Of a stretch of DNA of 64,000 nucleotides, positions 1-9,728 are shown piece after piece. Source of the DNA: Enterococcus sp. 9D6_DIV0238 (GTDB lineage: Bacteria; Bacillota; Bacilli; Lactobacillales; Enterococcaceae); NCBI RefSeq assembly GCF_002174455.2, contig NZ_CP147246.1, positions 3,435,414 through 3,499,413 on the forward strand. The letters run 5' to 3'. Every line of letters begins with the position of its first letter. The first letter of the stretch is position 1. A program made the translations under genes and the position numbers. The notes below the pieces were generated by a model. That model was given only the letters and a program-made list of their open reading frames with translations. It made no database searches and was not told the DNA's origin.

Positions 1-63
1 TATCCAGTCTGCCGTAATCATTACTTTCACCCGCCGATCGATGGGGAACAAGAAGGAAAGTAA
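1..63 (+). CDS. tdk: Thymidine kinase, C-terminal end (partial)
   Basis: Frame 1 reads an open C-terminal tail (YPVCRNHYF..., ending at TAA 61-63) cut by the window edge. The Cys-Arg followed by His-rich residues matches the zinc-binding tail of type II thymidine kinases, which salvage thymidine to dTMP. In enterococci tdk lies directly upstream of prfA, which supports the call. Only 20 residues are visible, so the identification rests on this short tail and on gene order. Confidence 0.6.
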   Translation, partial: YPVCRNHYFHPPIDGEQEGK

Positions 64-115
64 ACGATAAATAAATGAATAAAAATGTTATCAAACAAAA
101 AAGGAGCAGTTGACT

Positions 116-1189
116 ATGTACGATCAGTTACAATCAATCGAAGATCGCTATGAAGAGCTGGGTGAATTACTAAGTGACCCTGAAGTCATTAGTGATACGA
201 AACGCTTTATGCAGCTATCAAAAGAAGAGGCGAATACTCGTGAAACAGTAGAAGTCTACCGCCGTTATAAACAAGTCATCGAAGGAATCAGTGACACCGA
301 AGAGTTATTAGGTGAAAAAATGGATGCTGAAATGACTGAAATGGCAAAAGAAGAACTTTCAGAACTAAAAAAAGAAAAAGAAGTGCTTGAAGAACGAATC
401 AAGATTTTACTATTACCAACAGATCCAAATGACGATAAAAATATTATCATGGAAATTCGCGGAGCAGCTGGTGGAGATGAAGCCGCATTATTTGCGGGGG
501 ATCTATTCGGCATGTACCAAAAATATGCAGAATCCCAAGGCTGGAAAACAGATGTTATGGAAGCGAGTATTACTGGGATCGGCGGCTATAAAGAAGTCAT
601 CATGATGATTTCTGGGGAGAACGTTTTCTCTAAATTAAAGTATGAGAGTGGTGCACATCGTGTACAACGTGTCCCTTCAACGGAATCACAAGGACGAATC
701 CATACCTCTACAGCGACAGTAGTGGTGTTGCCGGAAGCAGAGGAAGTCGAACTTGAGCTGGAAGACAAGGATATTCGTACGGACATTTACCATGCCTCTG
801 GGGCGGGAGGTCAGCACGTCAACAAAACGGCATCTGCTGTTCGTTTGACTCATATTCCAACAGGAATTGCTGTAGCAATGCAGGATGAACGTTCTCAAAT
901 CAAAAACCGTGAAAAGGCAATGAAAATTTTACGTGCCAGAGTGTATGACCAAATTCAACAAGAAGCACAAAATGAGTACGATGCAAATCGGAAATCTGCT
1001 GTGGGGACAGGCGATCGTTCAGAGCGTATTCGTACCTATAATTTCCCGCAAAACCGTGTAACAGATCACCGAATTGGTTTGACGATCCAAAAATTAGATC
1101 AAATTTTAGCTGGAAAGCTGGATGAAATCGTGGATGCATTAGTACTGTATGATCAAACCTCAAAACTAGAAGAGATGCAAAATGGGTAA
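116..1189 (+). CDS. prfA: Peptide chain release factor 1 (RF1)
   Basis: Class I release factor that recognises UAA/UAG in the ribosomal A site and triggers hydrolysis of peptidyl-tRNA. The 357-residue product has the family's usual length, a coiled N-terminal domain and the catalytic GGQ motif ([10 protein letters not shown]) near residue 230. ATG 116 is preferred over the upstream in-frame TTG at 110, because AAGGAG at 101-106 sits 9 nt before the ATG but only 3 nt before the TTG. It overlaps prmC by 8 bp, which couples RF1 to the enzyme that methylates its GGQ glutamine. Confidence 0.97.
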   Translation: MYDQLQSIEDRYEELGELLSDPEVISDTKRFMQLSKEEANTRETVEVYRRYKQVIEGISDTEELLGEKMDAEMTEMAKEELSELKKEKEVLEERIKILLLPTDPNDDKNIIMEIRGAAGGDEAALFAGDLFGMYQKYAESQGWKTDVMEASITGIGGYKEVIMMISGENVFSKLKYESGAHRVQRVPSTESQGRIHTSTATVVVLPEAEEVELELEDKDIRTDIYHASGAGGQHVNKTASAVRLTHIPTGIAVAMQDERSQIKNREKAMKILRARVYDQIQQEAQNEYDANRKSAVGTGDRSERIRTYNFPQNRVTDHRIGLTIQKLDQILAGKLDEIVDALVLYDQTSKLEEMQNG

Positions 1190-2033
1190 CCGGTATTTTG
1201 AAGTCCTTGAACGGGCTTCTTCTTTTTTGGAAGAACAAGGGATTGAAGGTCAAAGTATCCTTTTTGTCTTTTTAGAGCGGAAAAACTGGAGCAAGACAGA
1301 TTGGCTGATCCATTTAAAAGATGAAATGCCTGAAGAAGAAGAGCAGCAGCTTGAGACAGACCTAGCCTTGTTAGCAGATCATTATCCAGCTCAATATTTA
1401 TTAGGCTATGCTGACTTTTATGAACAGCGCTTTTCTGTAAACGAACATACACTTATTCCTAGACCGGAAACAGAAGAACTTGTTGAACTTTGTCTAAAAG
1501 AAAATCCTGATGAGCCTTTGACCGTTGTAGATATCGGTACAGGTACAGGAGCAATCGCAATCAGTTTGAAGGCAAATCGTCCAAGCTGGCAAATCTTAGC
1601 AGTTGATATTTCTGTTGAAGCTTTAAGAGTTGCTGAAGGAAATGCCAAGAGATTACATGCAGCAGTGGATTTTCTACAAGGGGATCTTCTAAAACCTTTA
1701 GAAGGAAAAGCAATTGATCTTTTGATCTCAAACCCGCCTTATATCAGTAATGATGAGTGGCGCCTGATGGATGAAAGTGTCCGCACGTTTGAACCTAAAA
1801 CAGCTCTTTTTGCAGAGCAGGACGGTTTGGCTATTTATCAGCGTTTAGCACAAGAAGCACCGAAGATTTTAGCACCTAAAGGGAAAATATATTTAGAAAT
1901 CGGATTTCAGCAAGGGAAAGCAGTGAAAGAATTATTTCAGCAGGCTTTTCCTGGACATGTCGTTCGAGTACTTAAAGATTTATCTGGTAATGAACGAATG
2001 GTAGCAGTCACACCAGATGAAAAAGCGGGGTGA
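1182..2033 (+). CDS. prmC: Release factor glutamine methyltransferase
   Basis: SAM-dependent N5-glutamine methyltransferase that modifies the GGQ motif of RF1 and RF2. The 283-residue protein has an N-terminal helical domain, the SAM-binding motif [14 protein letters not shown] and the NPPY catalytic motif (LISNPPYIS) that positions the glutamine amide. The start codon lies inside the end of prfA (ATGGGTAA overlap), indicating translational coupling. The operon order prfA-prmC-ywlC is the usual one in Firmicutes. Confidence 0.96.
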   Translation: MGNRYFEVLERASSFLEEQGIEGQSILFVFLERKNWSKTDWLIHLKDEMPEEEEQQLETDLALLADHYPAQYLLGYADFYEQRFSVNEHTLIPRPETEELVELCLKENPDEPLTVVDIGTGTGAIAISLKANRPSWQILAVDISVEALRVAEGNAKRLHAAVDFLQGDLLKPLEGKAIDLLISNPPYISNDEWRLMDESVRTFEPKTALFAEQDGLAIYQRLAQEAPKILAPKGKIYLEIGFQQGKAVKELFQQAFPGHVVRVLKDLSGNERMVAVTPDEKAG

Positions 2034-2037
2034 AAAT

Positions 2038-3072
2038 GTGGAAACAAAACTATTTACAGTTGATGAAATAGATCAAGCGGCAAATTTGCTTCGCCAAGGG
2101 GAGCTCATTGCCTTTCCGACTGAGACAGTATACGGTCTTGGTGCCAATGCTTTGGATGAGTCAGCAGTCAAACAGGTTTATGCTGTCAAGGGGCGTCCCA
2201 GTGATAATCCGCTGATCGTCCATGTCAGTGATTTTGAGATGGTCAAAGAGTACGTCACTGATTTTCCAAAGCAAACTGCAGCATTAGTGAGCGCTTTTTG
2301 GCCTGGACCGCTAACGATGATCTTCAATGTAAAACCAGCTGCCTTTTCAAAAACAGTTACAGGCGGATTGCAGACCGTTGCTTTTCGTATGCCGAATAAT
2401 CAGCAGACGATCGATTTGATCAAAAAAGCAGGTGTGCCTATTGTTGGACCAAGCGCTAATACTTCTGGAAAACCAAGTCCTACAACGGCCGATCATGTTT
2501 ATCATGATCTTGAAGGGAAAATTGCTGGTATATTAGATGATGGACCCACTCAAATCGGGGTAGAATCTACTGTTTTAGATTTGACTTCTTCTGACGGTGT
2601 CCCAGTGATACTTCGACCTGGGGCAGTCACGAAAGAACAGCTGGAAGCAGTCATTGGACAGGTAGCGGTCGATCAGCACTTGATCAGCGAAAGTGAAGCA
2701 CCTAAAGCTCCTGGAATGAAATACAAGCATTATTCTCCAGATGTACCTGTTTGGATCATTGAGGGCGGTTTAGAGGTGTTTGATCAAGCAATCGATTGGG
2801 CATTCAAGAACCATAAAAAAGTTGGTCTTTTTGCAGATGATCAGATCATCGTTGAGACAAAAAAAGTCAATGAGACCTTTTCATTCGGGCAGCCCTCCGT
2901 AGAGTCAGCGACAAAGTGGTTATTTGCTGGTTTGAGAGCACTGGATGAGACAGAGATCGATGTTATTTTTGCTCAGGGATTTCCGGAGACTGGCCTAGGG
3001 ATCGCTTACATGAACCGGTTAAAAAAAGCTGCAAACCAAAAAATTTTAAAAAAAGATTCTATTTTCGAGTAG
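2038..3072 (+). CDS. ywlC: L-threonylcarbamoyladenylate synthase (Sua5/YwlC type)
   Basis: Makes threonylcarbamoyl-AMP from Thr, bicarbonate and ATP for the t6A37 modification of ANN-decoding tRNAs. The product has the YrdC domain (motifs [32 protein letters not shown]) plus the C-terminal Sua5 domain introduced by [11 protein letters not shown], so it is the long Sua5 type rather than short TsaC. I chose GTG 2038 because a GGGGTG ribosome site lies just ahead of it. An in-frame ATG at 2017 would overlap prmC and add seven residues. It is co-transcribed with prfA and prmC. Confidence 0.93.
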   Translation: METKLFTVDEIDQAANLLRQGELIAFPTETVYGLGANALDESAVKQVYAVKGRPSDNPLIVHVSDFEMVKEYVTDFPKQTAALVSAFWPGPLTMIFNVKPAAFSKTVTGGLQTVAFRMPNNQQTIDLIKKAGVPIVGPSANTSGKPSPTTADHVYHDLEGKIAGILDDGPTQIGVESTVLDLTSSDGVPVILRPGAVTKEQLEAVIGQVAVDQHLISESEAPKAPGMKYKHYSPDVPVWIIEGGLEVFDQAIDWAFKNHKKVGLFADDQIIVETKKVNETFSFGQPSVESATKWLFAGLRALDETEIDVIFAQGFPETGLGIAYMNRLKKAANQKILKKDSIFE

Positions 3073-3127
3073 AGAGCATTTAAGTATGATACAATCGAGA
3101 CATCTGAATGAAATGGAGGCTTGTTTA

Positions 3128-4366
3128 ATGGATTATAAAACATTTGATCCTGATTTATGGGAGGCAATCGCGAAAGAAAATGACCGTCAAGAAAACAATT
3201 TGGAGCTGATCGCATCTGAGAATGTTGTTTCAAAAGGAGTAATGGCGGCGCAAGGAAGTATTTTAACGAACAAATATGCTGAAGGTTATCCGGGCAAACG
3301 GTATTATGGCGGCTGTGAGTTTATCGATATCGTTGAAGATTTAGCGATCGATCGTGCAAAAGAGCTGTTTGGTGCTAAGTTTGCGAATGTACAGCCGCAC
3401 TCAGGCTCACAAGCGAATACAGCAGCTTATCTTTCATTGATCGAGCCAGGGGACACGGTGTTGGGCATGGATTTGTCTGCGGGAGGACATTTAACACATG
3501 GATCACCAGTGAATTTCAGTGGAAAAACCTATAACTTTGTTAGTTATGGTGTGGATCCGACTACAGAAGTGATCGATTATAATGTTGTACGCATTTTAGC
3601 ACGTGAACATCAACCAAAATTGATCGTTGCTGGTGCAAGTGCCTATTCTAGAATCATCGATTTTGCTAAATTCCGCGAAATCGCAGATGAAGTTGGAGCA
3701 AAATTAATGGTGGATATGGCTCATATTGCTGGCTTAGTTGCAGCAGGCCTTCATCCAAATCCAGTACCATATGCAGATATCACGACTTCAACAACTCATA
3801 AAACATTACGCGGTCCTCGCGGCGGGTTGATTTTGACCAACGATGAAGACTTAGCTAAAAAAATCAATAGCAATATATTCCCTGGGATTCAGGGCGGACC
3901 ATTAGAACATGTCATCGCTGGTAAAGCAGTTGCTTTTAAAGAAGCGCTGGATATTAGCTTTAAAGAATACAGTGAACAAGTGATCGAGAATGCCAAAGCA
4001 ATGACAAAAGTTTTCAATCAAGCACCAGAAGCTCGTTTAGTGAGCGGTTCGACAGATAATCATTTATTATTGATCGACGTCTCTGGTTTTGGTTTGAATG
4101 GAAAAGAAGCGGAAGCGATTTTGGATAGTGTGAATATCACTGCAAACAAAAACTCGATACCATTTGAGCAACTTAGCCCATTCAAAACAAGCGGGATCCG
4201 AATCGGTACTCCTGCAATCACAACTCGCGGCTTCAAAGAAGACGATTGTGTAGAAGTGGCTAAATTGATCGTAAAAGTCTTAAAAGATCATGAAAATGAA
4301 GTGACACTATCAGAAGTTCGTGCATCTGTGAGTGAGCTGACAAAAAAATATCCACTTTATAAGTAA
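3128..4366 (+). CDS. glyA: Serine hydroxymethyltransferase
   Basis: PLP enzyme interconverting serine and glycine with transfer of a one-carbon unit to tetrahydrofolate. The 412-residue protein contains the PLP-lysine motif [13 protein letters not shown] and the N-terminal NLELIASEN motif. GGAGG at 3115-3119 places the start at ATG 3128; an in-frame ATG at 3086 would add 14 unrelated residues without a good ribosome site. A TATGAT element near 3085 could be its own -10. A strong terminator follows. Confidence 0.96.
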   Translation: MDYKTFDPDLWEAIAKENDRQENNLELIASENVVSKGVMAAQGSILTNKYAEGYPGKRYYGGCEFIDIVEDLAIDRAKELFGAKFANVQPHSGSQANTAAYLSLIEPGDTVLGMDLSAGGHLTHGSPVNFSGKTYNFVSYGVDPTTEVIDYNVVRILAREHQPKLIVAGASAYSRIIDFAKFREIADEVGAKLMVDMAHIAGLVAAGLHPNPVPYADITTSTTHKTLRGPRGGLILTNDEDLAKKINSNIFPGIQGGPLEHVIAGKAVAFKEALDISFKEYSEQVIENAKAMTKVFNQAPEARLVSGSTDNHLLLIDVSGFGLNGKEAEAILDSVNITANKNSIPFEQLSPFKTSGIRIGTPAITTRGFKEDDCVEVAKLIVKVLKDHENEVTLSEVRASVSELTKKYPLYK

Positions 4367-4372
4367 AAGATT

Positions 4373-4408
4373 CGAGTGATTGACTAGTCAATCGCTCGAT
4401 TTTGTTTT
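4373..4408 (+). terminator. Rho-independent terminator after glyA
   Basis: Perfect 11-bp stem CGAGTGATTGA / TCAATCGCTCG (4373-4383 and 4388-4398) with a CTAG loop, followed by ATTTTGTTTT. It separates glyA from upp. Confidence 0.9.
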
Positions 4409-4445
4409 ACAATAGGAAGGAATAAATTATTGAAGGAGAATGAAC

Positions 4446-5075
4446 ATGGGAAAATTCCAAGTAATCGATCATCCGCTGATCCAACACAAATTAACAATCA
4501 TTAGAGATAAGGATTGTGGAACAAAGGTTTTTCGTGAAGTCGTGAATGAGATTGCGATGTTGATGGCCTATGAAGTATCAAGAGATATGCCGTTAGAAGA
4601 TGTCGTTATTGAGACACCTATCTGTAAATCAACACAAAAAACATTAACTGGTAAAAAGGTAGCGATCGTACCGATTTTACGTGCAGGTATTGGAATGGTA
4701 GATGGTATTTTGGAATTGATTCCAGCAGCTAAAGTTGGACATATCGGTTTGTACCGTGACCACGATACATTAGAACCTGTGGAGTATTTCGTAAAAATGC
4801 CGGAAGATATCGATGTTCGTCAATTGTTCGTTGTTGACCCGATGTTAGCGACAGGTGGTTCAGCGATCATGGCAATCGATGCATTGAAAAAACGCGGCGG
4901 CAGCAACATCAAATTCGTCTGCTTAGTTGCAGCGCCGGAAGGGGTCAAAGCGTTACAAGAAGCTCATCCAGATATTGATATCTACACAGCTGCTTTAGAC
5001 GAAAAATTAGATGAAAATGGCTACATCGTTCCAGGCTTGGGCGATGCCGGTGACCGTTTATTCGGAACTAAATAA
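4446..5075 (+). CDS. upp: Uracil phosphoribosyltransferase
   Basis: Converts uracil and PRPP to UMP in pyrimidine salvage. The 209-residue length is typical. Visible motifs are the N-terminal [18 protein letters not shown], the PRPP-binding [11 protein letters not shown] and a GDAGDR C-terminus. AAGGAG at 4433-4438 fixes ATG 4446 as the start; an ATG at 4440 is too close to the ribosome site. It appears monocistronic, bracketed by terminators. Confidence 0.97.
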   Translation: MGKFQVIDHPLIQHKLTIIRDKDCGTKVFREVVNEIAMLMAYEVSRDMPLEDVVIETPICKSTQKTLTGKKVAIVPILRAGIGMVDGILELIPAAKVGHIGLYRDHDTLEPVEYFVKMPEDIDVRQLFVVDPMLATGGSAIMAIDALKKRGGSNIKFVCLVAAPEGVKALQEAHPDIDIYTAALDEKLDENGYIVPGLGDAGDRLFGTK

Positions 5076-5082
5076 TAAAATA

Positions 5083-5130
5083 AACCATAGCAGATTCGTT
5101 TTATTTACAACATCTGTTATGGTTTTTTTA
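5083..5130 (+). terminator. Rho-independent terminator after upp
   Basis: Inverted repeat AACCATAGCAGAT / ATCTGTTATGGTT around a 16-nt loop (one G-T type pair), followed by a run of T (5122-5129). Confidence 0.85.
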
Positions 5131-5169
5131 TGAAAAAAAATCCATCCAAGATTGTTTGGATGGAAGTAG

Positions 5170-5406
5170 TTAGACTTTTTGTAATTTTTTGTAATTGATG
5201 ACGATGACTCCGTTGCTTTTGACCATCAAGTCAGTGTTATCAGAGTTTTCATCAATTTCTACAACAGCGGAATTACTAAGTTGCTTAGTGATGATTCCAG
5301 TTTGTTGTTGGCCATGCATCAAGAAAGTGACTTGAGTATCAACAGTGAATAATTCCCCTTCAGAAGAAGGCACGACAGGGCGATTAAAGTTACCGAAATT
5401 AGACAT
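5170..5406 (-). CDS. Small KOW-like protein, DUF2187/YkvS-like
   Basis: 78-residue basic-neutral protein reading MSNFGNFNRP at its start. The central stretch (VTFLMHGQQQTGIITKQL) followed by NSAVVEID resembles the small beta-barrel proteins related to B. subtilis YkvS (DUF2187), whose biochemical role is not established. AAAGGAAG lies 10 nt before the ATG, and an extended -10 promoter is found upstream on the same strand. It is convergent with upp. The family assignment is from memory of the fold pattern and is moderate. Confidence 0.65.
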   Translation of the reverse strand: MSNFGNFNRPVVPSSEGELFTVDTQVTFLMHGQQQTGIITKQLSNSAVVEIDENSDNTDLMVKSNGVIVINYKKLQKV

Positions 5407-5437
5407 TTATAAAAAACTTCCTTTCTTAACTACTTCT

Positions 5438-5468
5438 ATTATACCACATTTGAAGAAAAAATTCACAA
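5438..5468 (-). promoter_or_regulatory. Extended -10 promoter for the YkvS-like gene
   Basis: On the minus strand TTGTGA (5463-5468) and TGG-TATAAT (5438-5443) are 19 bp apart. The extended TGn element compensates for the long spacer. Confidence 0.6.
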
Positions 5469-5500
5469 GTCTGATTTTTGAAGAAAATACATCCAAAGAC

Positions 5501-5529
5501 TTTACAAAAAAACAGATTCGTTTTATAAT
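5501..5529 (+). promoter_or_regulatory. Sigma-A promoter of tRNA-Thr
   Basis: TTTACA (5501-5506), a 17-bp spacer and TATAAT (5524-5529) lie 12 bp before the mature tRNA 5' end. Confidence 0.85.
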
Positions 5530-5541
5530 TTTGTTTGTGTC

Positions 5542-5614
5542 GCCAGCTTAGCTCAGTTGGTAGAGCAATGCACTCGTAACGCATAGGTCACAGGTTCGAT
5601 CCCTGCAGCTGGCA
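5542..5614 (+). tRNA. tRNA-Thr (anticodon CGT)
   Basis: A 73-nt cloverleaf. The acceptor stem is GCCAGCT/AGCTGGC with discriminator A. The D arm is GCTC-GAGC with AGTTGGTA loop, the anticodon loop is CTCGTAA giving CGU, and the T loop is TTCGATC. CCA is not encoded. One A-C mismatch is present at the base of the anticodon loop stem and one in the T stem. It has its own promoter upstream and a terminator downstream, so it is a solitary tRNA gene. Confidence 0.95.
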
Positions 5615-5621
5615 TATAAGT

Positions 5622-5663
5622 AACCCTCGAAGTCTTTGAAATTTAAGGTTTCGAGGGTTTTGT
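5622..5663 (+). terminator. Terminator after tRNA-Thr
   Basis: AACCCTCGAA / TTCGAGGGTT stem followed by TTGT; the pairing is strong and lies directly downstream of the tRNA. Confidence 0.8.
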
Positions 5664-5776
5664 ATAGTTAACATATTCAGTGTAAATGGGAAAATGTTGT
5701 TGCTGTTCTTTAAGCGTCTTAAGACTAGAAGCATTCCTTTTCGCTATTTTCTGATCAAGCCTCAATCGTCTGCAAT

Positions 5777-5986
5777 TTAGTTTTCACGCAATAAAAAGAA
5801 ACCTATAAAAAATAAGGCAGGTAAGCCGATATTAGCAATAATTTCTCCAAATACAACACCTTTTTCAGCAGATGTTAGATAAATAGAATTTAATAATATT
5901 ATTATATTTCTGAGCAGTAATGGAATATTGACCAACAATACTAGAATTCCTAAAATCAAGAATACCCATTTAAAAAATTTTTTCAT
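5777..5986 (-). CDS. Small two-helix membrane protein, unknown function
   Basis: 69 residues with a basic start (MKKFFKW) and two hydrophobic segments, about residues 7-33 and 45-65, joined by a short polar stretch (SAEKGVVFGE). AAGGAGG lies 10 nt before the ATG and a TATAAT element lies just upstream on the minus strand, so it is very probably expressed. I recognise no family. A terminator at 6249-6299 separates it from the neighbouring CAP-domain gene. Confidence 0.7.
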   Translation of the reverse strand: MKKFFKWVFLILGILVLLVNIPLLLRNIIILLNSIYLTSAEKGVVFGEIIANIGLPALFFIGFFLLREN

Positions 5987-5999
5987 AATAATGCCTCCT

Positions 6000-6344
6000 T
6001 TTTATTTAGAAATATTATATCATAGTAGGTAAAACGAAATAATATATACAGTAACTGTGTGAGTATTGATTGTAAAGAGTGAGTAAAAGATAAAAATCAA
6101 CTGTTTTTGCTAACAGTTTGTTAGAAGACAGTCTGCTTGTGTATTATACAGAAATAAGAAGACAGATTAATGGTGTATAGAATAAAATTAAGTATTTCTT
6201 TTTTTGCACAAGCACAAGTAAACGTTGGCTCTAGAGAAACTTCTTTATAAAAAAATCCTGGATTCATGAAAATTACTTTTCATCAATCCAGGATTTTTTG
6301 TCGATGTGCTTCTTTTCAACATTATCTAAAATTAAATGTATATT
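6000..6344. other. Intergenic region between small membrane protein and CAP gene
   Basis: Contains the minus-strand TATAAT of the small membrane protein near 6016-6025 and, from 6249, the terminator listed separately. The middle (6050-6240) is AT-rich with no open frame having a ribosome site; I see nothing else in it. Confidence 0.5.
6249..6299. terminator. Bidirectional terminator hairpin
   Basis: AAAAAATCCTGGATT and AATCCAGGATTTTTT form a strong hairpin. Being A-flanked on the left and T-flanked on the right, it can stop transcription in both directions; it sits at the end of the minus-strand CAP gene. Confidence 0.85.
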
Positions 6345-8354
6345 TTATGATCCAACTCCACCTATAAACACAAAGTACATTGAATGAGCCCCTAAATCAT
6401 TTGTCGGTAAAAGATAGACACCCACTGAAAATTCATTGAGCTCTTCTGCAAGAAGGGCAGCATTATCTGTTGGATCATTCTTCCAAAAATCAAGGATCTC
6501 TTTCGCCATATCTTCGGCATGTCCTGAGGCAACAGGCTTACCTACATCAGTCATGTTTCCAATAGCTTGGACTGTTGGGTTATGTTTCGCCATGTCGATC
6601 CCAGTTTCCTGAATCACCGTCTTAAACGATCTACCATCTGGACGAAGGGGAGTAAACGACGTTGATAACTCTCTTGCTCGATTTCTGTTGCCTAATTGAT
6701 AAAGAGCATCATGAGTCATTTCAGCTTTTCCGTTCTCTAATCGATATTGATTGATCAAGTAGGCTAGAACCAGTTCGATATTTTGTTCACCCGCAGTTTT
6801 CAAAGTCATCTGATAGGTGAAAGTGATGCTTTGGTCGGCACTCATATTCGTGATTGTTTGAGACGTATCCCCTTTGAGTGTACATTCATCAAATTCAGGG
6901 GCAATAGCAGTATACGTTTCGCCTTCAGGAATTTCAATGATCTCAGGTAATCGAATCATGGTATTGTTATTGTAAACATAATTGATCGTAAGAGTATGCA
7001 TAACTACTTCGTTTTTCTTATAGATAAATGTTGCTTGCTGATCATTTTCTGTAAAAGTTATTGTTTGGGAACTTGGCTCTTGAGCCGTATAACCTTTGAT
7101 CGATGGTGCATTATATGTTTTGGTTGTGCCGATTGCTTGTGTGTCGCTAGTTGTAGTTTGAAGAACGTTGTCATCTGTATCTTTGTAATTAAATGTGATT
7201 GTTGATTTTGCGCTCACCGTTACGGTTTGACTTTTTTTGATCCCGTTGTGAGACGTTGCTGTGATCGTTGTAGAACCTACCCCAACAGCTGTGATGTTGC
7301 CTAGCTGATCGATCGTCGCGATAGCAGGGTTGATGCTGCTGTATGTGATAGACTTATCTGTCGCATTTCTAGGGTAGACAAAAGCAGGTGCTGTCGTTTT
7401 TTCACCAACGATCAAGTTTGCTTTCGTGACGCTCATGTCGATTTCAGTAACAGGAATCGTTTCTTTTTCAACAAGCTTGATCTCAATGGCTTCTAACTTT
7501 TTCTTTTGTCCAATACTGCCGGCTAGTTCAGCATTTTTCTTCCAACCTTGCCAGCCATAATCTTGTCCATGGACTCGATAATATACATCATGCGTTTGCT
7601 TTAAATTCCCAGTTAATTCAATCTTAATGGCTTCTACGCGTTTTTTTTGTCCGGAAGTACCACCAAGGGCACCATCGCTTTTCCAATTCTGCCAACCATA
7701 GTCCTGTCCGTGGACTTGATAGCTGATACCACCATCACCAGTTGTATTGATTTTTAATGCTTCCACACGTTTATTTTTTCCAGTTGTACCAGCAGTGATA
7801 CCATCACCCACTTGACTTTGCCAACCGTAGTCTTGACCATGAGCAGAGTAGTAAACCTGTGGAGTCTTAGCAACTAGACGAATTTCTATTGCTTCTACCT
7901 TTTTCTTTTTGCCCGTTGTGCCAGCAAGCTCGCCATTTCGTTTCCATTCCTGCCAGCCATAATCTTGTCCATGAACTCGATAATAAATATCATATTTATT
8001 TTTAAGATTACCAGTTAATTGAATTTTAAGAGCTTCGACTCTTTTTCCAGTACCTGTACTTCCACCTAGCTCGCCATCTTTTTTCCAGCTTTGCCAGCCA
8101 TAGTCTTGTCCATGTAATTGGTATGTGATGCCGCCGTCACCAGTAACATTGAGTTTCATAGCTTCCAAACGCTTGTTTTTACCAGTTGAGCCAGCCATAG
8201 TTCCGTTAGATACTTGTTTTTGCCAACCATAGTCCTGTCCATGGACGGTATAAGTTACGTTGTCAATAGGTGCAGCGCTTACAGTATCGATTGAGCATAC
8301 TGTACTGATGATCATCACAAAACCAAAGAAAATCCCTAACATCTTCTTTTTCAT
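6345..8354 (-). CDS. Secreted ChW-repeat / Ig-like / MucBP / CAP-domain protein
   Basis: 669 residues with a signal peptide (about 1-28, cut near VSAAP). Six ChW (clostridial hydrophobic-W) repeats follow to about residue 300, each with HGQDYGWQ and a later (R/K)(V/L)EA(I/L/M) motif. Next come a Big_2 Ig-like domain (about 303-385), two MucBP-like modules (about 388-515) and a C-terminal SCP/CAP domain with the RARELS and RPDGRSF motifs. It is exported and probably binds the cell surface through the ChW repeats; the CAP domain's activity is unknown. There is no LPXTG sorting signal. The ribosome site AGGAGG is well placed. Confidence 0.85.
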   Translation of the reverse strand: MKKKMLGIFFGFVMIISTVCSIDTVSAAPIDNVTYTVHGQDYGWQKQVSNGTMAGSTGKNKRLEAMKLNVTGDGGITYQLHGQDYGWQSWKKDGELGGSTGTGKRVEALKIQLTGNLKNKYDIYYRVHGQDYGWQEWKRNGELAGTTGKKKKVEAIEIRLVAKTPQVYYSAHGQDYGWQSQVGDGITAGTTGKNKRVEALKINTTGDGGISYQVHGQDYGWQNWKSDGALGGTSGQKKRVEAIKIELTGNLKQTHDVYYRVHGQDYGWQGWKKNAELAGSIGQKKKLEAIEIKLVEKETIPVTEIDMSVTKANLIVGEKTTAPAFVYPRNATDKSITYSSINPAIATIDQLGNITAVGVGSTTITATSHNGIKKSQTVTVSAKSTITFNYKDTDDNVLQTTTSDTQAIGTTKTYNAPSIKGYTAQEPSSQTITFTENDQQATFIYKKNEVVMHTLTINYVYNNNTMIRLPEIIEIPEGETYTAIAPEFDECTLKGDTSQTITNMSADQSITFTYQMTLKTAGEQNIELVLAYLINQYRLENGKAEMTHDALYQLGNRNRARELSTSFTPLRPDGRSFKTVIQETGIDMAKHNPTVQAIGNMTDVGKPVASGHAEDMAKEILDFWKNDPTDNAALLAEELNEFSVGVYLLPTNDLGAHSMYFVFIGGVGS

Positions 8355-8660
8355 AATTTCCTCCTTTTTTATACGAAACGATAGAACAACATATTTACAA
8401 TATTAATATATCATGAGAAAAGACGCTGGGAAAGTCATTTTTAACAAAAAAAATCCTGTTTTTTGATTATTTTCCTGAAGTTTATTTAATAAGAGATGTA
8501 CTAAACATATAATTTTTATGAAATAAATAGATATAAGTATTTATTGCTCTACTTTTATGTAAAGAGTATACTTTTACTAGTTAAAACGGTGAAGTCTAAA
8601 ATGAAGTTGTTTTCACTATTTTGTTGTTTAGTGAGTTGATCATAAGAAGAGAGGGATTGG
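8355..8660. other. Divergent intergenic region, CAP gene / apbE-like gene
   Basis: 306 AT-rich bases between divergent genes. It holds the AGGAGG of the CAP gene at its left edge and GAGAGG before the GTG of the ApbE-like gene at its right. No convincing -35/-10 pair or inverted repeat was identified. Confidence 0.4.
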
Positions 8661-9602
8661 GTGAGAGAAGAGAAATGTACGATCCATTTAATGGGCACTG
8701 TGATTCAAATATGGGTACAGCATGAAAATCCTGAGGTGCTCTTAAAAGAGGCACAGAAAAGATTGATGGATTATGAAAAACGATTCAGCGCAAATGATGC
8801 AAGTTCTAATTTAATGAAGATCAATCAGCAAGCAGGGATTGCTCCAGTAAGAACAGATTTAGACTTATTTGAGCTGATAAAAATCGGAAAGCAACACAGC
8901 TTAGCCGAAAATAGCTTTTTGAACATTGCTATTGGTCCAATGGTTCAGGAATGGCGGATTGGTTTTTCCAATGCTGCTCATCCATCGGATAAAAGAATTG
9001 AAGCATTACTCTCTTTGATCGATCCCAAAAATATCGAATTGAATGAAGCTGAAACAACTGTCTTTCTTAAAAATTCCGGTATGGCGATCGACCTTGGTGC
9101 TTTAGCTAAAGGCTATTTTGCGGATCAAATCATTCATTATTTTAAAAATGAAGGGGCAAAAGCAGCTTTTATTGATCTAGGAGGCAATGTTCTGACATTT
9201 GGAGAATCACCTCATCATGAGGATGGATATTGGCGAATTGGACTTCAAAATCCATTTTTACCACGAGGAAATCATGCGGCAGTGCTCAAAATCAAAGATC
9301 AGTCAGTCGTGACTTCAGGAATTTATGAACGGAAATTTGAATGGCAAGGAAAAAATTATCATCATATCTTTAGCAGTGAAACAGGCTATCCCATTGAAAC
9401 GGATCTTGCTAGTTTAACGATCGTTTCAAAGCTATCACTGGATGGCGAAATTTGGACGACGCGTTTATATGGAAAAAAAGCAGCAGAAGTGATTGCTTTT
9501 CTTTCGCGGCAAAAAGAAATAGAAGGCTTAGTTATCACGACGGATGGCCGTATGGCACATACACAAGGATTAGCTGGAGCACTCGAACACGTAATATCTT
9601 AG
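8661..9602 (+). CDS. ApbE-family FAD:protein FMN transferase
   Basis: 313-residue ApbE-type enzyme that attaches FMN from FAD to a Ser/Thr of target flavoproteins. Seen: MGTVIQIWV near the N-terminus, DYEKRFSANDASSNLMKIN, the DLGALAKGYFAD core, IDLGGNVLTFG and a TSGIYER motif followed by HHIF. It starts at GTG with AAGAGAGGG upstream. There is no signal peptide or lipobox, so it should act in the cytoplasm. A likely substrate is encoded about 2 kb downstream: the reductase at 11539-13965 has an FMN-bind domain with the acceptor motif DVLSGASVT. Established: ApbE flavinylates such motifs. Inferred: this pairing. Confidence 0.9.
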   Translation: MREEKCTIHLMGTVIQIWVQHENPEVLLKEAQKRLMDYEKRFSANDASSNLMKINQQAGIAPVRTDLDLFELIKIGKQHSLAENSFLNIAIGPMVQEWRIGFSNAAHPSDKRIEALLSLIDPKNIELNEAETTVFLKNSGMAIDLGALAKGYFADQIIHYFKNEGAKAAFIDLGGNVLTFGESPHHEDGYWRIGLQNPFLPRGNHAAVLKIKDQSVVTSGIYERKFEWQGKNYHHIFSSETGYPIETDLASLTIVSKLSLDGEIWTTRLYGKKAAEVIAFLSRQKEIEGLVITTDGRMAHTQGLAGALEHVIS

Positions 9603-9627
9603 ATGATGGATCGTTGATCTGTCATTC

Positions 9628-9728
9628 AAAAGACCAGATCATCACTCGTTAAGTATATTGACAATCAAATGTTAAAGCTTTCGTTTTAGCATTTAACTGT
9701 CAATATCTAGTTATGTTCTGGTCTTTTT
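9628..9728. terminator. Large bidirectional hairpin between convergent genes
   Basis: Outer arms AAAAGACCAGA / TCTGGTCTTTT enclose a second palindrome at 9655-9706 (ATATTGACA ... TGTCAATAT and AAATGTTAAA ... TTTAGCATTT). The whole 101-bp structure lies exactly between the stop codons of the ApbE-like gene and the minus-strand LysR gene. T-runs on the outside of both arms suit termination in both directions. Confidence 0.75.

Noticed and set aside
3086..3127. Longer N-terminus of glyA from ATG 3086
   Set aside because: No ribosome site; GGAGG at 3115-3119 supports ATG 3128, and the extra residues are not family-like.
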